Position numbers and translations under genes: made by a program
Notes under the pieces: generated by a model
What the model saw: the letters and a program-made list of their open reading frames with translations, nothing else
What the model was told of the DNA's origin: nothing
The model's database searches: none
In this document: positions 36,307 through 43,664 of the stretch, one piece after another
Layout: every line of letters begins with the position of its first letter
Position numbering within the stretch: the stretch's first letter is position 1
Source of the DNA: an uncultured Victivallales bacterium
Lineage (GTDB): Bacteria; Verrucomicrobiota; Lentisphaeria; Victivallales; UBA1829
Assembly (NCBI GenBank): GCA_944390735.1
Contig: CALXRL010000074.1
Location: 1-64,000, forward strand
DNA length: 64,000 bases
Direction: 5' to 3'

Positions 36307-38016
36307 ATGACAACAGCACAGAATCAGGACACCAAACTTTATAAAGGCGCGGAAATCGCAATCAAAACCCTGGAAGCCCTCGGAGTCGACACCGTGTTCG
36401 CCTATCCGGGCGGAGCGGCGATCGAATTTCATCAGGCGCTCAAGGACTCCCCGATCCGGGTCATACTGCCGCGAAACGAACAGGGCGGCGCCTTCGCCGC
36501 GGATGGATATGCCCGCGTGACCGGAAAAACCGGCGTCTGCATGGCAACCAGCGGGCCCGGCGCGACCAATCTTCTCACCGGCATCGCCGATGCCTACATG
36601 GATTCCATTCCGATGGTCATCATCACCGGTCAGGTTGCGGCAAACTTCATCGGGAAGAACGCGTTTCAGGAGACCGATATCATCGGCATGACCCGTCCGA
36701 TTGTCAAGCACAGCTATCTGGTTCTTGATGAGAAGGACATCGTCTCCACCATTGTCAATGCGTTTTATCTGGCGAACAGCGGCCGGCCCGGTCCGGTTCT
36801 GATCGACATTCCGAAAAACGTTCAGCAGAAAAAACTGCCGTTCGTGTTTTCCGACCGGCCCAGTCTGACCGCCTACGAGCTCCCGCCCGCTCCCGAAAAG
36901 AAGGAGATCGAGGCGATCCGCGCGGCAATTGCAAAATCCAGACGGCCCTGTCTGTACGCGGGCGGCGGAATCATCGCATCCGATGCCGCGGGCGAACTGA
37001 CCCGTTTCGCGGAACTATACCAGATTCCGGTTGCCACGACGCTGATGGGCGTCGGTTCGATTCCGGAGGATCATCCGCTCTCCCTGAAATGGCTCGGAAT
37101 GCACGGAACCTATTATGCGAATTATGCGGCGAACGAGTGTGATCTTCTGCTGGCGTTCGGAGCCCGATTCGATGACCGCGTCACGGGGGCGGTGGAATCC
37201 TTTGCCCGGAACGCGTTCATTGTCCATGTGGATATTGACCAGTCGGAGATCAACAAGAATGTCCGGGCGGATCTCGGCATTGTCGCGGATATCCGGAGCG
37301 TTCTGATCGAACTCAACAAGAATCCGGTGCGCAACGACTACTCCGAATGGATGAAAACGATCGAAGGTTGGAAGAAGGAGTATCCGCTCACCTATTCCAA
37401 GGAGGAGGGAGTGCTCAAGCCCCAGAGCGTGGTGGAGACCATCTGCCGCCTGACCAACGGAGAGGCGGTGATCGTTCCCGGCGTCGGACAGCATCAGATG
37501 TGGGCGGCGCAGTTCTACACCTTCAAGCATCCGCGGCAGCTTCTGACCTCCGGCGGACTCGGATCCATGGGATTCGGACTGCCCGCCGCCATGGGCGCCA
37601 AAGTCGCGGCCCCGGAAAAAATGGTCATCAACATCGATGGCGACGGCTCCTTCCAGATGAACATTCAGGAACTCGGAACGGTCTACGCGGAGGATATTCC
37701 GGTCAAGATGGTGATTCTCAACAACCAGCATCTCGGCATGGTGGCGCAGTGGGAGGACCGTTTCTATGGAAGCCGGCGCGGCAATACGGATCTGACGCTC
37801 GAAGACCGGAAGCCGTATCCGGATTTTGTCACCATTGCCAAAGGGTACCGCATTCCCGGACGCGAAGTCTTCCGCGAGGAGGAACTTGAGGACGCGGTCC
37901 GCGAGATGCTCGAAACTCCCGGACCCTTCCTGCTCGATTGTCACACCTTCTATCATGATCATGTGCTGCCGATGATTCCTCCGGGAAAATCCTATAAGGA
38001 TATTCTGGTGAAATGA
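36307..38016 (+). CDS. ilvB: Acetolactate synthase large subunit-type enzyme
   Basis: The protein has 569 residues and is full length for the catalytic subunit of acetohydroxyacid synthase, first step of branched-chain amino acid synthesis. The catalytic Glu58 lies in PRNEQGGAFAADGYAR; the thiamine diphosphate motif begins GDGSFQMN (about 445) and ends at LNN (about 472). FAD-region residues are also conserved. No ilvN regulatory subunit gene follows. Instead the stop overlaps the next ATG (ATGA). The ribosome binding site is weak, which fits control in the leader. Confidence 0.88.
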   Translation: MTTAQNQDTKLYKGAEIAIKTLEALGVDTVFAYPGGAAIEFHQALKDSPIRVILPRNEQGGAFAADGYARVTGKTGVCMATSGPGATNLLTGIADAYMDSIPMVIITGQVAANFIGKNAFQETDIIGMTRPIVKHSYLVLDEKDIVSTIVNAFYLANSGRPGPVLIDIPKNVQQKKLPFVFSDRPSLTAYELPPAPEKKEIEAIRAAIAKSRRPCLYAGGGIIASDAAGELTRFAELYQIPVATTLMGVGSIPEDHPLSLKWLGMHGTYYANYAANECDLLLAFGARFDDRVTGAVESFARNAFIVHVDIDQSEINKNVRADLGIVADIRSVLIELNKNPVRNDYSEWMKTIEGWKKEYPLTYSKEEGVLKPQSVVETICRLTNGEAVIVPGVGQHQMWAAQFYTFKHPRQLLTSGGLGSMGFGLPAAMGAKVAAPEKMVINIDGDGSFQMNIQELGTVYAEDIPVKMVILNNQHLGMVAQWEDRFYGSRRGNTDLTLEDRKPYPDFVTIAKGYRIPGREVFREEELEDAVREMLETPGPFLLDCHTFYHDHVLPMIPPGKSYKDILVK

Positions 38017-39182
38017 GCTCGCCGATGGAACGAATGATCCGCGAACGGATGGAGGTCATCCGTTCCAAGGGGCGTCTGCGCACGCTGCGGGCGGTTCGGA
38101 GAGTCTCGCCGCGGGAATGCGTCATCGACGGAAAAAAACTGATTGATTTCTCCTCCAACGACTATATGGGGCTCTCCATGCGTCCGGAACTGATCCGGGG
38201 CGCCGTGGAATGGACCGAACGGTTCGGAACCTCCTGCGGAGCCTCGCGTCTCATCTCGGGGACGAGTGGAGCGTGTCTGGAGCTGGAGGAGAAAATCGCC
38301 GCATGGAAGGGGTTTGAAGGCGCTTTGATCCTGAGCTCCGGATATGCGGCAAACGTGGGAATCGTTTCGGCTCTGGCGGGACGGGGATCGGCTGTTTTCG
38401 CAGACAAGCTGAATCATGCCAGCATCAATACGGGCTGCCTTCTTTCGCAGGCGGAGTTCCGGAGGTATCGTCATTCGGACACGGGACATCTGGAGAAGCT
38501 GCTGGCCATGTCGCAGATCCCGGAAAAACTGGTGGCCTCGGACACGGTATTCAGCATGGACGGGGATCTGGCGCCGCTTTCCGAACTTTTCCGTCTTTCG
38601 CGGGAACACGGAGCCATGCTGTTTCTGGATGATGCTCACGGCACCGGCGTGACGGGCGTGCGCGGAAAGGGGCTGGCTTCCCCGGAAAACTGTGATGTGG
38701 CGCTTGCCACGTTCAGCAAGGCCATGGGGGCGTTCGGCGGCTGCATCCTCTGCTCGCGGGAATTGCGGGAGTATTTTATCAATGTCTGTTCGCCGTTTAT
38801 TTTCAGTACGGGAATGCCGCCATCGACTCTGGGAGCGATTTCCGCGGCGGTGGATCTGATTCAGACTCCGGAGATGGAGGAGGCGCGCTCTCATCTGCAT
38901 GCGCTTTCCGGGATCGCCAGGGACGCGATCCGCTCGCTGGGATTCGACTGCGGCAGTTCCGAAACGATGATTCTGCCCGTCATCATCGGAGATGCGACGA
39001 AAACGCTGGAGTTTTCCAGGAGACTCTATGAAAAAGGAATTCTGGCTCTGGCGGTTCGTCCCCCGACGGTGCCGGACGGGACCTCGCGCATCCGCGTTTC
39101 TCTGAACGCGGATCATACCAGGGAAGATGTTCAGCGTCTGATCGACGCTCTCGCAGAAATAAAAAAGGAGACTGCAGAATGA
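38013..39182 (+). CDS. bioF: Alpha-oxoamine synthase, BioF-like
   Basis: The 389-residue product is a fold-type I PLP enzyme of the 8-amino-7-oxononanoate synthase/2-amino-3-ketobutyrate ligase family. Signatures are DFSSNDYMGLS, ASRLISGT, the PLP-stacking LNHAS, LDDAHGTGVTG and the Schiff-base Lys236 in TFSKAMGAFGG. The family condenses an amino acid with an acyl thioester. BioF is most likely, but no other biotin genes are present; the operon with acetolactate synthase and a deacetylase-like gene leaves room for another role. Confidence 0.72.
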   Translation: MSSPMERMIRERMEVIRSKGRLRTLRAVRRVSPRECVIDGKKLIDFSSNDYMGLSMRPELIRGAVEWTERFGTSCGASRLISGTSGACLELEEKIAAWKGFEGALILSSGYAANVGIVSALAGRGSAVFADKLNHASINTGCLLSQAEFRRYRHSDTGHLEKLLAMSQIPEKLVASDTVFSMDGDLAPLSELFRLSREHGAMLFLDDAHGTGVTGVRGKGLASPENCDVALATFSKAMGAFGGCILCSRELREYFINVCSPFIFSTGMPPSTLGAISAAVDLIQTPEMEEARSHLHALSGIARDAIRSLGFDCGSSETMILPVIIGDATKTLEFSRRLYEKGILALAVRPPTVPDGTSRIRVSLNADHTREDVQRLIDALAEIKKETAE

Positions 39183-40000
39183 ACAGAAAATCAGTGCGGC
39201 TGGTGTATCCGGAGGGAAAGCAGAAGGCGTTCACTCTGAGTTATGATGATGGAAATGTCGCAGACCGGAAACTGGTGGGAATCTTCAACAAGAATAAACT
39301 CAAGGGGACCTTTCATCTGAACTCCGGTCCGATTCTGGATCCGGAAGACAGCTGGCATATCAAAGGGGATGAAGTGAAGGATCTCTATGCGGGGCATGAG
39401 GTTTCGATTCACACTCTGACCCATCCGTATCCGGACCGTGTCGCCAAAAACATCCAGTTTTATGAGATTGTGGAGGATCGCCGGAATCTGGAGCGTCTCT
39501 GCGGCTATGCGGTCCGCGGCATGTCGTATCCGATGGGAACGTGGAATCAGGATTCGCTCGACATCCTGAAAGCGGCCGATATCGTCTATTCAAGAACGAC
39601 AAGGGCGACGAACAGTTTTGCGCTTCCGGAGAACTGGCTGCTCTGGCATCCGACGGCGCATCAGTCGCATCACATTCTGGAACTGGCGGACCGCTTCCTC
39701 GGGGAGGACCGTGATCTTTCCACCCTTTATGTCTGGGGACACAGCTTCGAGTTCGACCGCAATCCGGACAACGAGCTGAACAACTGGAAGATGATGGAGG
39801 AGTTCTGCGAGAAAATGTCCGGGCACGACAATATCTGGTATGCCACCAACATTGAGATCTACGATTACATTACGGCGCAGAGCCGTCTGTATTACACCAT
39901 GGATCTTTCGAAAGTGACGAATCCTTCGGCGATTCCGGTGTGGATCAAGGTGAACGGAACGACGGTCAGAATTCCGGGCGGAGCGACGGTGGAAATCTGA
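39179..40000 (+). CDS. Polysaccharide deacetylase-family (CE4-like) protein
   Basis: This 273-residue protein has NodB-type motifs: LSYDDG (Asp23-Asp24, motif 1) and HEVSIHTLTHP (His78 and His82 as metal ligands, motif 2), then RGMSYPMGTW (motif 3-like) and LYVWGHSFEFD. There is no signal peptide, so it would act in the cytoplasm. The last 35 residues form a small beta extension. It overlaps the bioF-like gene by ATGA. The substrate is unknown. Confidence 0.8.
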   Translation: MNRKSVRLVYPEGKQKAFTLSYDDGNVADRKLVGIFNKNKLKGTFHLNSGPILDPEDSWHIKGDEVKDLYAGHEVSIHTLTHPYPDRVAKNIQFYEIVEDRRNLERLCGYAVRGMSYPMGTWNQDSLDILKAADIVYSRTTRATNSFALPENWLLWHPTAHQSHHILELADRFLGEDRDLSTLYVWGHSFEFDRNPDNELNNWKMMEEFCEKMSGHDNIWYATNIEIYDYITAQSRLYYTMDLSKVTNPSAIPVWIKVNGTTVRIPGGATVEI

Positions 40001-40027
40001 CTTTTTCGGGAAAAAAACAATTTAAAT

Positions 40028-40055
40028 TTGCAATTTCCCGAAAGCGTGATACATT
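40028..40055 (+). promoter_or_regulatory. Promoter of rpsO
   Basis: TTGCAA (40028-40033), 16 bases, TACATT (40050-40055), followed by a leader of about 45 bases before rpsO. Confidence 0.6.
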
Positions 40056-40105
40056 AAAAGTCTTGAGACTGATATTTTAACTTTTCAGGAAAGATAACGG
40101 AAATC

Positions 40106-40375
40106 ATGGAAAAAGCAAAAAAGACAGAAATCATCGGAAAATTCGCCCGCAAAGAAGGTGACACCGGATCTCCGGAAGTGCAGATCGCCCTTCTTTCCCA
40201 GCGCATCGCGGAAATCACGGAGCACATGCGTTCCCACAAGAAGGATCACAGCACCCGCAGAGGTCTTCTTGGAATGGTCAGCAAGCGCAAAAACCTTCTC
40301 AAGTATCTCTCGAAGGAGAATCATGAGAAGTTTGTTGAGATTTCCAGCGAACTCGGAATCCGCGGACAGAAGTAA
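40106..40375 (+). CDS. rpsO: 30S ribosomal protein S15
   Basis: This 89-residue protein carries the S15 signatures GDTGSPEVQIALLSQRI, HKKDHSTRRGLLGMVSKR and the YLSKENHEKF helix. S15 binds the central domain of 16S rRNA. In many bacteria pnp follows directly, but here a strong terminator ends the transcript, and pnp lies about 18 kb away on the other strand. Confidence 0.97.
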   Translation: MEKAKKTEIIGKFARKEGDTGSPEVQIALLSQRIAEITEHMRSHKKDHSTRRGLLGMVSKRKNLLKYLSKENHEKFVEISSELGIRGQK

Positions 40376-40400
40376 TCGGGCATTCGGATTTCAAGGAAAG

Positions 40401-40432
40401 AAACCGGCTCCTTTCAGAGCCGGTTTTTTTTT
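40401..40432 (+). terminator. Intrinsic terminator of rpsO
   Basis: AAACCGGCTC (40401-40410) pairs with GAGCCGGTTT (40417-40426) over ten bases, and T residues run from 40424 to 40432. Confidence 0.95.
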
Positions 40433-40494
40433 GCCCGGATGAATTTTTCGGATGGGAAAAGGTCTTTGAAAAGGTGCGGCAAAGCGGCGGATTT

Positions 40495-42504
40495 CTACTC
40501 CTGCCGTGCTCCGTTGGAACGGTGTTCCGAAAGATGCCGTATTTGTTCCCGGATTTTGTTCTGCAGAACGGCTTCTTCCGCCGAAAGTTCTTTCTTCAGA
40601 TTCATATTGGAGAGGGTGACTGCAGAGTTCCCATTGTTGGTGAGGCTGATATGCAGGGTGTCCTGTTCTCCGGAAACGTGAAGACGATAGATCAGTTTCG
40701 TTTCGGTTCTGCCCAGGAACTCAATGGTGATGAACGGGTGCTCGACGGGAAAATCGCAGGAGATTTCCGGAGTGAAGTGATCGGATGAAATTTCCAGGAG
40801 CCAGCTTCCCTGCAGCAGATAGACATACAGGAAAATGTTTTGCTTCGGTTCCAGCACGGCATTGATTTCCCGGGGATATAAGGTGATGAAGGTCCGGATT
40901 CGGATCGGTTCCGGCAGGTTGATGTAGTGGAAGCCCGGAGCGGAATTCGCCACATCCTGAATCTTTTTCAGAAAAATGTGTTCGTCTTCCGGATTTCCCG
41001 TGAAAAAATAGTAATCGCAGAGAGTTGGTACGGTGTCCGGGGTCAGCAGAATTTTTCTTGCGTAAAAATGATCATCATAGTAGACTGCCGGGCGGGTGTA
41101 GTGATAGCATCCTTCTTCTTTATGCAGGGTTTTGGCCAGAAAGGTGGAGTAGAGCGGGTTGTATAATGCCGGATAATGTTTCAAAATGGATTTGACGCGG
41201 TCTCTGAAATCAAGATAGTTTTGCGGCAGGGCGTAGAACCCTCCCAGTTCCAGAAGATAAAGAATGGTCAGAACTCCGGATCCCAGAAGCAGGCAGAAGA
41301 AAGTTCGTCTCCAGAAAGAATTTTTCAATTCCGCAACGGCTGTTACAACAAAGAAGACGGCAATGGGCGCGCTCCAGACAAGATAGCGGGATATTGCCGT
41401 GATTCCGCAGTTGATGTGAATCATGAAGGAAAAGAGAAATACGGTGCAGAGAAAAGAGAAGCCGAAGAGAAAGTGTCTCCAGTTCCTCTGAATTCCTGTC
41501 ATGACCAGCAGCAGGAAGTACAGGGGGAGAATCAGGTTGTAGTAGGGGAGAAAACCAAAATCCAGATCAAAGAGATAGGCGGCAAAACGCGGGAACAACT
41601 CGTGCGTGGAGGACATGTTCTGCATCGTGATAAAATGATGAAACTGCAGCCATGTCCAGAAGAGTGGAAATATCATGGGAAGGAAACAGCATGCCAGAAG
41701 AGCGGTGTTTCGGAGAAACGACCGGTTTTTCCACAGATTCCGAAGTCCGGTCCCCGGAAGAGTGTCCATGAAATAGTACAGGAGGATCAGAAGCCCCAGC
41801 GGCATTACGGTCACGTTCAGACTGCCTGCGAGAGAAACCGCGAGGGCCGCCAGTTTGTATTGTCTGTTCCAAAGGAAAATCAGTCCCAGGCTGACAAAGG
41901 CGAACAGACAGATCTCCGCGCTTGGCCAGACCAGATAGACAAGCGCCGGTGACACCGCCTGAAGAAAGATCAGCAGCATCTTGTACGTCTCGTTCAGTTT
42001 GAGGAAAAAAAAGAGCGCCAGCAGGGGAAAAATCAGCAGCAGGGCATTGGTGAGGGGAAAGGAGTAGGATGCGCTGATTCCCGCAAGAGGAAGAAGAACG
42101 CAGGCCGGAATGCAGAGAAATGAATAGGTCCCCCAGTAGAAGGATCTTCCCAGATAGTTCGGATCAAAGGCCGGAGCGGTTGCAAGACGGACAAGAAAAT
42201 TGGAATCGTTTTTCTGATAGACCGGAAGTTGTCGTTTCCCGTTCCAGCTGGATTCGTGTTCCGGAAACAGTTTCTCCGCCGTTTTCAGATCTCCTCTTTT
42301 AAACGAAATGGAGAAACGTTCCATCAGAGTGATGGTGGAGAGCATGTAGTGATAGGATTCTCCCACGGGCTGTGGGGGCGCGATGTATACGCCTGCCAGG
42401 TAATACATGGAGGCCAGAAGAAGAATGATAACGGAAATCTTCCGGCAGAGATTCTGTTTCTGTCCGGCGAAAAGCTCCCGGAGATGATTCCATTGGTGTT
42501 CCAT
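40495..42504 (-). CDS. Polytopic membrane protein, probable GT-C-type glycosyltransferase
   Basis: The protein has 669 residues. About ten to twelve hydrophobic segments occupy residues 20-430, then a soluble C-terminal domain of 230 residues that looks beta-rich in its second half. The layout resembles GT-C glycosyltransferases that use polyprenyl-phosphate sugars. The first long loop contains several acidic residues, but I cannot identify the catalytic one. It lies 10 bases after a DPPR synthase-like gene, which would make a decaprenyl-linked pentose donor. Function is inferred from layout and neighbour. Confidence 0.55.
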   Translation of the reverse strand: MEHQWNHLRELFAGQKQNLCRKISVIILLLASMYYLAGVYIAPPQPVGESYHYMLSTITLMERFSISFKRGDLKTAEKLFPEHESSWNGKRQLPVYQKNDSNFLVRLATAPAFDPNYLGRSFYWGTYSFLCIPACVLLPLAGISASYSFPLTNALLLIFPLLALFFFLKLNETYKMLLIFLQAVSPALVYLVWPSAEICLFAFVSLGLIFLWNRQYKLAALAVSLAGSLNVTVMPLGLLILLYYFMDTLPGTGLRNLWKNRSFLRNTALLACCFLPMIFPLFWTWLQFHHFITMQNMSSTHELFPRFAAYLFDLDFGFLPYYNLILPLYFLLLVMTGIQRNWRHFLFGFSFLCTVFLFSFMIHINCGITAISRYLVWSAPIAVFFVVTAVAELKNSFWRRTFFCLLLGSGVLTILYLLELGGFYALPQNYLDFRDRVKSILKHYPALYNPLYSTFLAKTLHKEEGCYHYTRPAVYYDDHFYARKILLTPDTVPTLCDYYFFTGNPEDEHIFLKKIQDVANSAPGFHYINLPEPIRIRTFITLYPREINAVLEPKQNIFLYVYLLQGSWLLEISSDHFTPEISCDFPVEHPFITIEFLGRTETKLIYRLHVSGEQDTLHISLTNNGNSAVTLSNMNLKKELSAEEAVLQNKIREQIRHLSEHRSNGARQE

Positions 42505-42514
42505 AGAGATTCCT

Positions 42515-43402
42515 TCAATGTCCGCTGAAAATGAGAAAAAGATCTTTTTTCAAATTTAATAAATACAGAATGAGCCCTCCGTAACAAACGGAGAGAAGAA
42601 TCAGGACCGGATCGGAAAAGAAGAGCGTGACCGGATCTCCATCCGTTCCCCGTTCGATCTCCAGACTGTAACGCATCAGCATCAGAATCAGCAGCGGGAC
42701 GGTCCAGAGAAACTCTCCTGTGACCTGATTTGTCGGAGAGATGCACCACTGGGAATAAAACACAATCGTCAAAGCCATGAAAAGATACATGTTTTTATCC
42801 AGAAAAGCCAGCGTATAACGTTTCAGAACCGCTCTGCTGCCGCTCTGTTCCTCCTTGAGTTCGTTCCGGCGTTTCCCGACACTGAAAAACAGGGAGGCCG
42901 CAAGAATGGTCAGAAAAAGCCAGTGCGAAACCACCACTCCGGAGATCACCGCTCCGAAATAGATCCGGAGAAGAAATCCGGCGCTCAACACCGCGATGTC
43001 TACAATCGGGAAATGTTTCAGATAAAAACTGTAGGCAATGTTCAGAAGCAGATAGATCAGCAGAAGCAGATAGGCCGCAGGCGAGGAGAGCAAGAGCAGA
43101 ATGCCGATGGAGAGCAGCAGAAGAATCACGGACAGCGCAATCGCACTTCCGATCCGGATCTGTCCGGATGCCAGCGGACGTCTCCTTTTCCATGGGTGTT
43201 TCCGGTCGCTCTCCCGGTCCGCCAGATCATTGTAAATATAAACCGCGGAGGTCAGAAAGGAGAATGCCGCCATCGCCAGAAAAATCCGGATCAGTGCGTC
43301 GGCCGTCAGCGGATGATCGGAAAAAAGCAGGGGAAACAAGATCAGGATGTTCTTGCAATAATGCAGCGGACGCAGCAACCTGAAAATATCTGTGATCTTC
43401 AT
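42515..43402 (-). CDS. UbiA-family prenyltransferase, DPPR synthase-like
   Basis: This 295-residue protein has eight to nine membrane segments. The first Asp motif is YNDLADRESDRKHPWKRRRP; the second loop carries SVGKRRNELKEE, typical of 5-phosphoribosyl-1-pyrophosphate:decaprenyl-phosphate transferases rather than quinone-forming UbiA. The start at 43402 (MKITDIFRLLRPLHYCKN) fits the family. The product would be a polyprenyl-phosphate pentose carrier. It forms a two-gene operon with the membrane protein after it. Confidence 0.8.
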   Translation of the reverse strand: MKITDIFRLLRPLHYCKNILILFPLLFSDHPLTADALIRIFLAMAAFSFLTSAVYIYNDLADRESDRKHPWKRRRPLASGQIRIGSAIALSVILLLLSIGILLLLSSPAAYLLLLIYLLLNIAYSFYLKHFPIVDIAVLSAGFLLRIYFGAVISGVVVSHWLFLTILAASLFFSVGKRRNELKEEQSGSRAVLKRYTLAFLDKNMYLFMALTIVFYSQWCISPTNQVTGEFLWTVPLLILMLMRYSLEIERGTDGDPVTLFFSDPVLILLSVCYGGLILYLLNLKKDLFLIFSGH

Positions 43403-43512
43403 ACGATTCTGATTTCCCTGTTCCCTGTAAAAAGTCGGTGAATGCCTCACTCCGGCAATCGGATCTCTCCGGGAAAACGGCCTGATTCGTTCTCCGGTTT
43501 CAAACCCGGTTT

Positions 43513-43540
43513 AAATTAGTACCGGATTTCTCTTTTTCAA
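43513..43540 (-). promoter_or_regulatory. Promoter of the prenyltransferase operon
   Basis: On the minus strand TTGAAA (43540-43535), a 16-base spacer and TAATTT (43518-43513). It leaves a leader of about 100 bases. Confidence 0.5.
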
Positions 43541-43544
43541 GGGA

Positions 43545-43561
43545 TTGCAGGCATCCTGCAA
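43545..43561. promoter_or_regulatory. Perfect dyad just upstream of the -35
   Basis: TTGCAGG-CAT-CCTGCAA is a perfect 7-base inverted repeat, ending four bases from the minus-strand -35. It may be an operator or part of a terminator for the 43665 gene. Confidence 0.35.
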
Positions 43562-43590
43562 AACAAATTCCCGGATTCCGGAAAAGAGAC

Positions 43591-43626
43591 GCTCCGCAGT
43601 TCCGGAATTCAATCCGGCTGCGGAGC
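43591..43626 (-). terminator. Terminator after the 819-residue unknown gene
   Basis: GCTCCGCAG (43591-43599) and CTGCGGAGC (43618-43626) pair perfectly; an inner CCGG/CCGG adds to the stem. On the minus strand a pyrimidine-rich GTCTCTTTTCC follows. Confidence 0.7.
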
Positions 43627-43664
43627 TCTTTCGGGGCGGAGAGGACGTCGTTTCCGCCTTCCCG

